Of a stretch of DNA of 16,416 nucleotides, positions 6,056-13,379 are shown piece after piece. The DNA comes from an uncultured Clostridium sp. GTDB lineage: Bacteria > Bacillota > Clostridia > TANB77 > CAG-508. Numbering within the stretch: the stretch's first letter is position 1; each line of letters starts with the position of its first letter. Under the pieces are notes generated by a model. That model was not told the origin of the DNA. It worked only from the letters and a program-made list of their open reading frames with translations, and made no database searches. The translations under genes and the position numbers were made by a program. The DNA lies in NCBI GenBank assembly GCA_900556865.1, contig USQS01000010.1, positions 1-16,416 of the forward strand, read 5' to 3'.

Positions 6056-7387
6056 TTAAGTGTTTGATATAAGAATACTAGAGGTAATATTTGTATTTAT
6101 TTTTACATTGAAATTTGCATTTTCATATTTTTGAGCCCAATTGTATTTACTAAAATCTGGAATAGTTTTAAAGTTTTTTTTGGCAATATTTGCAAAATTA
6201 TCAATATCTGTTTTAAATTCTTTAGAAGTTTTGTTTAAATAACCTAAAAGAAGTTTAGTAAGTTCTGAATTTGCAGAATCATTTATTTTTTTCAAAGTTT
6301 CGGAATTTGAAAAATCTCCGGTTGACCCTAAACTTAAAACTTTTCCAAATAGGTCACATTCTATGTTTATATCTGGTGTATCATTAGATGTGTTAATTTT
6401 TGTTTTTTTGCTAGATTGAGAATTTAAAGATAATTCTATTTTTTCATTTTCAGAAAAAGGGCTGTTAATTCTTATAACAAAAGTATTAACTTCAGATTTT
6501 AAAAGAGAATGGCATAATGCTTCTTCAGCACTTAATTCTCCCACATAACAACCATTTTTCAATATAGCAAGTCCAAAATTTTCTGTTCCTCGGTCTCCTT
6601 TTATTATTGTTCCTTCAGAATGGACATCATTTTTAAAGGTATTTTGAGGGGATTGGCTAGAAGAACTTGATTTAGAAGAACTAGAAGAGTCTTTAGAATT
6701 ACTTTGCTTTTTTTCAGAAGAACTGTTACTTGAAGATTCTGAAGTAGATTTAGAAGAAGATTCTTCTTGCTTGAAATTTTGACTCATACTACCCAAAATA
6801 GCTGTTGTTCCTACAGAATTGTTAAGCATATTTTCATACAATTTGCCTAATAAAATATTTGAAGAATACCCAGTATATTTACTTAAATTTGGAAAAATAT
6901 CAAAATATTTAGTAAGTTGTTTTTCTAAAGACGATGTTGAGTTTTCAAGGTAGGCTGAGGCTTGACCTTTAGATATTATAACATTTGCAGTTGGTCTTAC
7001 TTGAATATAATTCATTAAAAATGAGGTTTCTTTTAATATCCCCTTTTGAGCGAGTTTATCTGAAAAAACAATAACTTTACAATGTGATAAATTTACTTGC
7101 TTTCCCATATATCCATTTATAATGTTTATTGCACTTTCAATAGATGGAGCTTGAACAGTATTAATTATTGGAGCGGAGCTACCACTAGAACTTTCTCCAG
7201 AAAAAGAAGAAAAATCTATAAATTCAAAAGAAACTAGAAGTGCTTCTTCAGAGTCAGAATAATCTATGCCAAGTGCTATTACATAGTCTAAATTATCAAT
7301 GTTTTGTGCACTATATGAAGAAGAAAATGCATATAAAAATATTAATATTGTAATACATATTAAAGACCATTTTATAATTATTTTCAC
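6056..7387 (-). CDS. gerAC: Spore germination protein GerAC-type (Ger(x)C family)
   Basis: C subunit of a nutrient germinant receptor, normally a lipoprotein on the outer face of the spore inner membrane. It has 443 residues. After a hydrophobic segment (2-22), the family features are the N-terminal DYVIALGIDYSD (usual VSGIGID region), KVIVFSDKLAQKGI, and the C-terminal CDLFGKVLSLG and FKTDIDNFANIAKK portions. Two oddities stand out. There is no lipobox cysteine after the hydrophobic segment, so it may be held by an uncleaved anchor. A serine-rich low-complexity stretch (about 208-247) is inserted mid-protein. The GTG start abuts the gerAB stop codon, and a strong AGGAGG (7394-7399) inside the end of gerAB serves it, indicating translational coupling. 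Confidence 0.9.
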   Translation of the reverse strand: MKIIIKWSLICITILIFLYAFSSSYSAQNIDNLDYVIALGIDYSDSEEALLVSFEFIDFSSFSGESSSGSSAPIINTVQAPSIESAINIINGYMGKQVNLSHCKVIVFSDKLAQKGILKETSFLMNYIQVRPTANVIISKGQASAYLENSTSSLEKQLTKYFDIFPNLSKYTGYSSNILLGKLYENMLNNSVGTTAILGSMSQNFKQEESSSKSTSESSSNSSSEKKQSNSKDSSSSSKSSSSSQSPQNTFKNDVHSEGTIIKGDRGTENFGLAILKNGCYVGELSAEEALCHSLLKSEVNTFVIRINSPFSENEKIELSLNSQSSKKTKINTSNDTPDINIECDLFGKVLSLGSTGDFSNSETLKKINDSANSELTKLLLGYLNKTSKEFKTDIDNFANIAKKNFKTIPDFSKYNWAQKYENANFNVKINTNITSSILISNT

Positions 7388-8479
7388 TTAAGACCTCCTA
7401 AAAATTTTATATTTTATATTAGCTGAAATTAGAATTACAAAGGTAAGTCCTAAACCAACTATAAAAAAGAACCATTTTGCAATAGTATTTTCAAAAAAGT
7501 GTAAAGCAGAAGTAGTTTTAACTAATATAGCCACACCAATAATTGTTGTTGTAAGTGGATATATTGAAATATGTCTATCTGAAATATTTGTTATTTGTTT
7601 TAATATTTCAATACATATTGTTGCATTAAGACAGAAAAAACATATAAAATTTAATATACAGAAAAATAAAAATACGGCATCAAGTCTTTGAAAGAATGTA
7701 CCAAATTCTATATATCTTACTGAAATATAAAGTGGGAATAATTCGCTACTACTTAAACTATAACCAAATGTAAGAAGAATATTTGCAACAGTTAAAAATA
7801 GTAAAATAGCAGAAATAATAACTGATGTTATTGCAACAGAACTAAACTTATGCGGTTCTTTTAGCATTGGTGGTAAAAAATACAAGTATGAAATTGCACT
7901 AAATGTAAAAATATTTATTGCACCATGTATAAAAGTGGCATTAACCCCATTACCTAATATAGGGTATATAGATGTTAGGTTGTAGTTTTTTAAATTTCCA
8001 ATAAAAATAAGAATAATTATTAAAACAAGTAATGGGAAAATAGCTATTGAAACTTTAATATTGCTTTCACTTCTAAAGCGTACTATTAAAATAGAAGTAA
8101 TTGCAAATAGTGTTAGAAGAAAGAGAATATCAGTCATAGGATAATACACAATTTGTAACCAATTACAAAGTTTTCTAAGCAAAATAGCTGCAATTAAAAT
8201 AAAATAAACAATAAATACAATTCCAACAATAAATTTTAAAAAATTTCCACCTAAATAATAAGATATATCTAAAATGTTTTTTCCTGAAAATTTTTTAGCA
8301 AGCAAACAAAATAATGAAACAACAATTAAAGCTAGTATAGAGATATATATAACATTTATTAAACTAGCTGAAGCACAGTCTGATATAATGTATTGCTTTA
8401 CAGATAAAATTATTTTATTCATGGTAGCTATTACAATAAGCGAAATTGCATGAAATTTTCCTATTTTTTCATTTTGCAT
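7388..8479 (-). CDS. gerAB: Spore germination permease GerAB-type
   Basis: B subunit of the germinant receptor, an integral membrane protein of the amino acid-polyamine-organocation transporter superfamily that forms the ligand-sensing part in studied receptors. It has 363 residues with about ten membrane helices, the normal length for the family. The conserved YPILGNGVNATFIHGAI stretch after helix 5 and the N-terminal KIGKFHAISLIV are typical of GerAB/YndE proteins. The start ATG 8479 has AAAGGAA (8491-8497) upstream, overlapping the gerAA stop. The stop codon touches the gerAC start. The ligand cannot be read from sequence. Because gerAA is frame-broken, the function of this subunit depends on whether that break is real. 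Confidence 0.93.
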   Translation of the reverse strand: MQNEKIGKFHAISLIVIATMNKIILSVKQYIISDCASASLINVIYISILALIVVSLFCLLAKKFSGKNILDISYYLGGNFLKFIVGIVFIVYFILIAAILLRKLCNWLQIVYYPMTDILFLLTLFAITSILIVRFRSESNIKVSIAIFPLLVLIIILIFIGNLKNYNLTSIYPILGNGVNATFIHGAINIFTFSAISYLYFLPPMLKEPHKFSSVAITSVIISAILLFLTVANILLTFGYSLSSSELFPLYISVRYIEFGTFFQRLDAVFLFFCILNFICFFCLNATICIEILKQITNISDRHISIYPLTTTIIGVAILVKTTSALHFFENTIAKWFFFIVGLGLTFVILISANIKYKIFRRS

Positions 8480-8496
8480 TATTTACCACATTCCTT

Positions 8497-9333
8497 TCAA
8501 AAAGTGTTTGTATTTTTCCATTTTTTACTTATCTTTGGTTGAGCATCAGTTTTAATTGGTGCAACAAAGCTTGGCCTTTTTTCTTGTTTATAAAAAGATT
8601 TTACAAATAGACCACGATGGCCATAAGATGATATAGGTGAAATTGGAGAAATATAGCTTACCCCAAAAGACTTCATTGAGAAGATTAAGTTCATATATAT
8701 AAATAAACCAAGAGCAATGCCAAGGAATCCGGCAATATAACCAATTAAAGTAAATGCAAACCTATAAATTCTTAAGTGAAAAGAAAAAGAATAATCTGGT
8801 ATTGCAAAAGAGCTTAAACCGGTAATTGCAACTATAATAATTAAAAGAGGACTTACAATATTGGCTGTAACGGCTGCGTCTCCTATAATTAATGCACCTA
8901 CAATTCCCAATGTTGAACCTATTGGAGATGGAATTCTAAGTCCACCTTCACGTATTAATTCAAAAGAAATTTCCATTATTAAAAGCTCAAAAATAATTGG
9001 AAAGGGTATATTTGACCTACTTTCTATTATTGAAAATAAAAGTTCGGTAGGTAGTAATTCTTGATGAAAACTTGTAACTGCAATAAAAAGACCAGGAAGC
9101 AATAATGTAATGAAATATGCTATATATCTAAGTAATCTTAAAAAGTTAGCAAAAATTACTTTTAAGTTTGTATCTTCAGGAGAAGAAAGAAAGTCTTCAA
9201 GCAAAGCGGGAGCAATTAATGCATATGGATTTCCATTAATTAGAATGATAACTCTTCCTTGCATTAGGTATTTTGCGCACTTATCGGGCCTTTCTGTTGA
9301 TATTAGTTGTGGGATTCCGCGAAGTTGAATCAT
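8497..9333 (-). CDS. gerAA: Spore germination protein GerAA-type, C-terminal membrane part (frame-broken gene)
   Basis: The C-terminal half of a GerAA-family receptor subunit, which in studied receptors forms the oligomeric membrane channel. From PQLISTERPDK onward the sequence is typical: GRVIILINGNPYALI, then several membrane helices with FHQELLPTELL, SRSNIPFP, EGGLRIPSPIG and IGDAAVTANIVSPLLI. It ends with a basic tail. The ORF opens at ATG 9333, but this lies inside the end of the N-terminal ORF and has only a weak AGAAG before it, so independent initiation is doubtful. The true gene probably starts at 10153 and changes frame by one base near 9311-9333, giving about 551 residues overall. 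Membrane topology and all key motifs remain intact. Confidence 0.85.
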   Translation of the reverse strand: MIQLRGIPQLISTERPDKCAKYLMQGRVIILINGNPYALIAPALLEDFLSSPEDTNLKVIFANFLRLLRYIAYFITLLLPGLFIAVTSFHQELLPTELLFSIIESRSNIPFPIIFELLIMEISFELIREGGLRIPSPIGSTLGIVGALIIGDAAVTANIVSPLLIIIVAITGLSSFAIPDYSFSFHLRIYRFAFTLIGYIAGFLGIALGLFIYMNLIFSMKSFGVSYISPISPISSYGHRGLFVKSFYKQEKRPSFVAPIKTDAQPKISKKWKNTNTF

Positions 9334-10153
9334 CTTCTATAAGTTGTTCAAGTTCTCCGGTTGAAGTAATGGCATCTAGTTCTAAGTTATTTAGTCTATA
9401 TTTTACTTCAGAAACTAAATCTAAATTTGTTATATTTTTCATATAACAAACAGCTACCTTTGTTTTGCTAATTTTCGCAACAGATATGTTTTCTATTATT
9501 AAATTTTCTGTATTTGTAATTCTTCTTAATAAAGAGGTGTTTGTTCTTAAGTTTTCTACAAAAGCTTCTTGTGGACCTTTTATTATAATTTCATTATTTG
9601 GGGTGTCTATGCTTCGCTGTTTAAATCCTTTTACATCTATATCAAAAGCCGAAGATATAGAATCCACAAATAGTGCACAATTTCCTGAATTGACACCTTC
9701 AATTATGTTAGAAAAGTTTGTTTCGTACTTAACACTATTTTGTGGCATTAAATTTGTGTAAATATAATTATTTAAATCAAATTCTTTGTTTTTTTTATTT
9801 ATTAAAATTGGCTGTTTTTTATTTTTTTCTGAAACATAAATAGAGTTATTGTTTCTTGGCATGAGAGCTTTTAAAACAAATTCATTTATTAAATCTGAAT
9901 CTGCCATTCCATCAATATATAATAAAAATGCTTTATATTTATTGTTTCCAGCCATTAAGTCAAATTCTCTTAAAACAATATCACTATTTATTAGTGTGTT
10001 GTAAACAGATTTTATATAATCTAAATTTTTGTTTATATTACTATATATTTTTTTTGAGGTAGAATCTTCTGGTGGCTGAATTGAATTTGTTGGTTTTATT
10101 ATAAAATTGTAATTAGTAGGTGGTGTGTATTTAAAAATATCTTTAAAATTCAT
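9281..10153 (-). CDS. gerAA: Spore germination protein GerAA-type, N-terminal soluble domain (frame-broken gene)
   Basis: The N-terminal cytoplasmic domain of GerAA, first gene of the germination operon. It has 290 residues in this frame. Family features are FLLYIDGMADSDLINEFVLKALM, EGVNSGNCALFVD, IIKGPQEAFVENLRTNTSLL and the domain end ITSTGELEQLIEDDS. After that point the family sequence stops and about 16 unrelated residues run to the TAA at 9281, while the expected PQ..sTERPDK continues one frame over. The ATG start at 10153 is supported by AAGGAAGGA (10163-10171) nine bases upstream. A sigma-G-like promoter lies just before it. Either a one-base insertion has inactivated the gene, the sequence contains an error, or a +1 frameshift joins the two halves. 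Confidence 0.88.
   Translation of the reverse strand: MNFKDIFKYTPPTNYNFIIKPTNSIQPPEDSTSKKIYSNINKNLDYIKSVYNTLINSDIVLREFDLMAGNNKYKAFLLYIDGMADSDLINEFVLKALMPRNNNSIYVSEKNKKQPILINKKNKEFDLNNYIYTNLMPQNSVKYETNFSNIIEGVNSGNCALFVDSISSAFDIDVKGFKQRSIDTPNNEIIIKGPQEAFVENLRTNTSLLRRITNTENLIIENISVAKISKTKVAVCYMKNITNLDLVSEVKYRLNNLELDAITSTGELEQLIEDDSTSRNPTTNINRKAR
9311..9333 (-). other. Frame-change site in gerAA
   Basis: On the minus strand, GAA GAT GAT TCA ACT TCG in the first frame leads into CCC ACA, while the family sequence continues as CCA CAA (Pro-Gln) one base later. GerAA relatives usually have about six residues between the IED and PQ motifs (18 bases); here there are 19. One extra base, for example in the CCC run at 9311-9313, explains the break. 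A +1 slip from CCC to the overlapping CCA would also restore the frame. Confidence 0.7.
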
Positions 10154-10177
10154 TTTGGTTCATCCTTCCTTGATTTG

Positions 10178-10206
10178 TAGTATTTACCTAAATACAAAAA
10201 ATATAC
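10178..10206 (-). promoter_or_regulatory. Sigma-G-like promoter for the germination operon
   Basis: On the minus strand, GTATA (10202-10206) fits the sigma-G -35 consensus GHATR. After a 17-base spacer, AATACTA (10178-10184) fits the -10 consensus CATWHTA except at its first base. Receptor operons are transcribed by sigma-G in the forespore in Bacillus, so this suits the genes. The predicted start leaves a leader of only about 18 bases carrying the ribosome binding site. A short inverted repeat, TTACCT (10184-10189) with AGGTAA (10207-10212), overlaps the elements. Confidence 0.6.
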
Positions 10207-10223
10207 AGGTAATAAAAATTTAC

Positions 10224-10252
10224 TTTACAATAAAATTTCATTTTGCTATAAT
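10224..10252 (+). promoter_or_regulatory. Sigma-A promoter for the four-gene cassette
   Basis: TTTACA (10224-10229), a 17-base spacer and TATAAT (10247-10252), preceded by TGC, make an extended -10. This is one of the best vegetative promoters in the window. It is divergent from the sigma-G-like promoter about 20 bases away. A perfect 16-bp palindrome, CTATAATTAATTATAG (10246-10261), covers the -10 and the probable start site and could be an operator. Confidence 0.75.
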
Positions 10253-10335
10253 TAATTATAGAAGAATAATGAGATAAAAAATAAAATTTTGTTTTTAACT
10301 GAATTTGTATGATTTAGAAGGGAATGAGATTAAAT

Positions 10336-11634
10336 ATGAAAAAAGAAGATGTTGATAAAATAATTTTAATATTAAAAGAACATAATTTAAAAGAATTAGT
10401 TAAATATTGTAATGATGAACAATTAAAGTTAAGATATCAAGAAGAGTCAACTGAAGCAAATATTTATAATATAATTAATAACATAAAAGATCAAATACCG
10501 AAAGAATTAATAAATTACTATAATGAAGAGATAAAAAAAATAAAAACGACGAGAGCTCCAAAATTGCTTATATTAGACAGAATTACAGATAAAGAAAAAA
10601 TAAGTCTTATGGAATATTATGATAATGTAACAATAAAAGAAGCTATTGCTGAAACTATAGAAAGTGATGACATAAAATTAAAAATAATAGAGTTAACAGA
10701 AAAAAAATTTTTAAAAGTAGGTATAGCTAAAAGTTTAAAAAGTGATGAAAATAAACTAAAAGTTATTAGTGCACTAAATAATGAATTTGAAAAAGTGACT
10801 ATTGCATTAACATTAAAAGAGGATGAAAATAAGTTAAAATTTATTATTTCTGCAAAAAGTGAACAAGATAAACAGATGATAGCACTAATCTTAAAAAATG
10901 ATGAAAATAAGCTTAAGGCTATTGATTTAATAAAAGATGAGTTTAGAAAAGAAGCTATTGCTAAAAGTTTACAAGAGGATGAAAATAAATTAAAGGTTAT
11001 TAGAAAAATAAAAAATAGTTTAATAAAAGCAAAAATTGCTAGAACTTTAAAAAAAGATAAAAGCAAAAATAAAGTTATAAAACTATTAGAAGAAGAACTA
11101 ATAAAAATATACACTGATGAAGACAATGAAAGAAAAATAGAAATATTAAATTCAGTAAAAATTATAGCAGAAAGTTTACGAGAGGAAGAAAATAAATTAG
11201 AAATAATTGATATTTTACAAAATGATATTTTAAAAGAAAGGGTAGCTATTACTTTAAAAAGTATAGATAATAAAATAAAAGCTATTACTATGATAAGAGA
11301 GGATGTTGTTAAAGAAGCTATAACTAATACTATATATAGTGATAAACATAAAATGGAAGCAATTAGCTTAATAAAGAGTGAAGCCTGTAAGGCGAGAATT
11401 GCTGAAAGTTTGATAGAAGATGAAAATAAACTAGAAATTGTAAAGTTAATAAAAAGTGTAGAAGCTAAAGTAAAAATAATTATGACTTTAAAAAAAGACG
11501 AAAATAAGATAGAAGCTATAAAAAATGGAGGGTATTCTAATAAATATATTAATGAAATAAGAAAGACAATAAAAGATACTAAATTTATAATAGATAATTT
11601 GGAGATTTTTTTAGAAGAAGAGTGCCGGATTTAA
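10336..11634 (+). CDS. Tandem 26-residue helical-repeat protein, function unknown
   Basis: A Lys/Glu/Asn/Ile-rich soluble protein of 432 residues. After an N-terminal region of about 90 residues, it consists of 11-12 tandem units of 26 residues with the core IA.SLK.DENKLK.I..I, for example GIAKSLKSDENKLKVI, TIALTLKEDENKLKFI and AIAKSLQEDENKLKVI. One unit near TDEDNERKIEIL is irregular. The pattern implies two short helices per unit in a superhelical solenoid similar to HEAT repeats, likely a binding scaffold; I do not recognise the family. I start it at ATG 10336, because AAGGGA (10318-10323) touches the earlier in-frame ATG at 10324. It is first in a four-gene operon, seven bases before the next gene. 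There is no signal peptide, membrane helix or catalytic motif. Confidence 0.85.
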   Translation: MKKEDVDKIILILKEHNLKELVKYCNDEQLKLRYQEESTEANIYNIINNIKDQIPKELINYYNEEIKKIKTTRAPKLLILDRITDKEKISLMEYYDNVTIKEAIAETIESDDIKLKIIELTEKKFLKVGIAKSLKSDENKLKVISALNNEFEKVTIALTLKEDENKLKFIISAKSEQDKQMIALILKNDENKLKAIDLIKDEFRKEAIAKSLQEDENKLKVIRKIKNSLIKAKIARTLKKDKSKNKVIKLLEEELIKIYTDEDNERKIEILNSVKIIAESLREEENKLEIIDILQNDILKERVAITLKSIDNKIKAITMIREDVVKEAITNTIYSDKHKMEAISLIKSEACKARIAESLIEDENKLEIVKLIKSVEAKVKIIMTLKKDENKIEAIKNGGYSNKYINEIRKTIKDTKFIIDNLEIFLEEECRI

Positions 11635-11641
11635 AGAATTT

Positions 11642-13252
11642 ATGGAAAAAGAAAAAATGCTTTTAAGAATGTCTAAAGATAATTATGATATTGCAAGAAA
11701 CATAGATTTTAGAATACTTGAAGAAAAATATGTTAGGGCACTAGGAGAAGAAAAAATTAATTTAATTTCAAATTTTGATAATGTTCAGCAACAGATTTTA
11801 AGTTTAAATGATAGTGAATTAGAGATTTTAGGAAAATGTTTAGATTGTTTTGAAGAAGAAAATAACACAGATGATTGGACAGAACTTGCAAGTATATTAT
11901 TAAAAAATATTAATCAATATGAAGTATTGATTGATAATTTAAAAGATAATAAAAGTGTTAGAAAATCAGATATAGTTTCTTTAATGAAAATAATGCAAAA
12001 TCTTAATTTTTGTAGTATTACAAGTATTGAAGATGTGCAAAATTTTAAAGATGTTTCTAAAAAAAGATTACAAAAAATAATGGAGGATCCATATACATCA
12101 ATAAGAGACAAGAAAAATGCAGTATATTTAAAAATATTTGGACATGATAGAAAAATTGCTAAAGAAAATATAAAAATGTTTGGAGAAGATATAGAAAAAA
12201 TTGGTAGTGAAGAATATATAGCATATATAAAGGCACTAAAAGGGATTGAAGATATTTATGATGAAGATGTATTAAAAGAAATATTTGAAAGTTGTGAATG
12301 GCTACAAATTGACCCTGTTTCGATAAGAAAAAATTTAAAAAGGGAATTTTGCAAGATGTATAATGATGGTTTATACAAAGTGCCAGAAGATAAAGAAAAT
12401 GAAGAAAATATTTATGAAGCAGGAACAGATTTTAAAATAATAATGACTTCTGTTAAAGCATTTGGTATGAAAACTAGAATAGATGGGAGTTATGAAGAGG
12501 ATTGGAATAGACCATCATTAGAATCGCAATATTTTTGTACTAGTTATATAAGAAATGATATGATAGGAAGAGCACCAGTTTATTCTGTATGTTATGGTTT
12601 TTCTGAAATGCAAGAAGATTCTTTATTGATGGCAGGGATAGAAGATATTTATTCAGGAGGAAAGGAATTTGTAGCATCAGCATGGGGAGAACAAAAATAT
12701 TATTCACCAGATGAACAGATTAATCATACAGAAAAATATAATGAAATAAATTTCAAAAGAATACAAGGAGAAGAAAAAAAACAACCAGATTATATATTAG
12801 TATTTAAAGAATATGGAAAGTTTCTAAATTTGGAAGAAGCAAAAAAGGCTCAAAAAGATTGGTGGGGATTACCTATTGTAATTGTTGATATTGATAAATG
12901 TTTAGAAAGTGAATATCAAAAAGTAGAAAATCTTATTGAGGAATATAAGAAGAGCAATAATCCTGAAGTTGCAAAAAATCTATTTCAAAAAGTAAGAAAT
13001 AATAGGCAAACTAGAGGAAGTTTTGCTATAGGTTTAGAAGAAGATTTAGAAGAAATAAAGAAAAAAGTTGAAAGTGAACAAAAAAGAAATACATGTATTT
13101 CAGAAACTGGTGGAATAATGGACGTTGGAATAGAAGATTTTGCTATAAATTTAGAAGAGGTAAATGAAGCTGAAAGAAGGAAAGTAATTGAAAAAATAAA
13201 CAGATTATATAAGATAATAGAAGGAGGAAAAGAAGGTGGAAGAGAAGAATAA
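11642..13252 (+). CDS. Uncharacterised 536-residue protein, possible enzyme or effector
   Basis: I do not recognise this family. Residues 1-240 are mostly helical and charged. Residues 258-425 look like a compact globular domain: IIMTSVKAFGM, WNRPSLESQYFCTSYIRND, APVYSVCYGFSEM, SLLMAGIEDIYS, then PDYILVFKEYGK and GLPIVIVDIDKCL. The last part has the look of alternating strands and helices (a hydrophobic strand, an A-rich helix, then PIVIVDID). The Cys, Asn, Arg, Asp and Trp residues in that domain are candidate functional positions. A further acidic coiled region (425-480) and a tail ending GGKEGGREE follow. It starts at ATG 11642 with only a weak ribosome binding site, so translation is probably coupled to the repeat gene seven bases upstream. 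There is no signal peptide or membrane segment. Confidence 0.85.
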   Translation: MEKEKMLLRMSKDNYDIARNIDFRILEEKYVRALGEEKINLISNFDNVQQQILSLNDSELEILGKCLDCFEEENNTDDWTELASILLKNINQYEVLIDNLKDNKSVRKSDIVSLMKIMQNLNFCSITSIEDVQNFKDVSKKRLQKIMEDPYTSIRDKKNAVYLKIFGHDRKIAKENIKMFGEDIEKIGSEEYIAYIKALKGIEDIYDEDVLKEIFESCEWLQIDPVSIRKNLKREFCKMYNDGLYKVPEDKENEENIYEAGTDFKIIMTSVKAFGMKTRIDGSYEEDWNRPSLESQYFCTSYIRNDMIGRAPVYSVCYGFSEMQEDSLLMAGIEDIYSGGKEFVASAWGEQKYYSPDEQINHTEKYNEINFKRIQGEEKKQPDYILVFKEYGKFLNLEEAKKAQKDWWGLPIVIVDIDKCLESEYQKVENLIEEYKKSNNPEVAKNLFQKVRNNRQTRGSFAIGLEEDLEEIKKKVESEQKRNTCISETGGIMDVGIEDFAINLEEVNEAERRKVIEKINRLYKIIEGGKEGGREE

Positions 13253-13379
13253 GAAAGATAATGGTAGAGAAGAATTTATAAATGAAATAAAAATATTAGG
13301 TGGAAATGCAAAAAAAGCATTAGAAATAGTAAACAACTACAAAAATAAAGAAAGTAGAGACGAAGGAGAAGATAGATAA
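13236..13379 (+). CDS. Small 47-residue charged protein
   Basis: A short gene starting at GTG 13236, inside the last codons of the preceding gene in another frame. A perfect AAGGAGG (13221-13227) lies eight bases before the GTG, and its stop codon overlaps the next ATG as TAATG (13377-13381). These two features are stronger support than most ORFs of this size have. The product is very charged, with one probable helix (EEFINEIKILGGNAKKALEI) that could bind a partner. No family is recognised. It is the third gene of the four-gene cassette, and its position suggests a small adaptor, antitoxin-like partner or regulatory peptide, none of which can be shown from sequence. Confidence 0.7.
   Translation: MEEKNKKDNGREEFINEIKILGGNAKKALEIVNNYKNKESRDEGEDR

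Noticed and set aside
8861..9328. Plus-strand ORFs opposite gerAA (8861-9064 and 9110-9328)
   Set aside because: They are antisense shadows of a conserved membrane protein, with no ribosome binding sites or recognisable products.
9311..9333. gerAA as two independent functional genes
   Set aside because: The second ORF's ATG has only a weak ribosome binding site and lies within conserved sequence of the first; both halves are required for the known subunit.
10184..10212. Short inverted repeat TTACCT/AGGTAA as a certain operator
   Set aside because: Only six base pairs match; it is mentioned with the promoter but is not strong enough to stand alone.
10617..11126. 169-codon antisense ORF inside the 26-residue-repeat gene
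   Set aside because: It mirrors the repetitive lysine/glutamate-rich coding strand (Phe/Ser/Leu-rich in antisense), has no start signal and no family resemblance.
10591..11560. CRISPR array reading of the 78-base periodicity
   Set aside because: The periodicity is in phase with a long open reading frame and degenerate at third positions, with no identical repeats separated by unique spacers.
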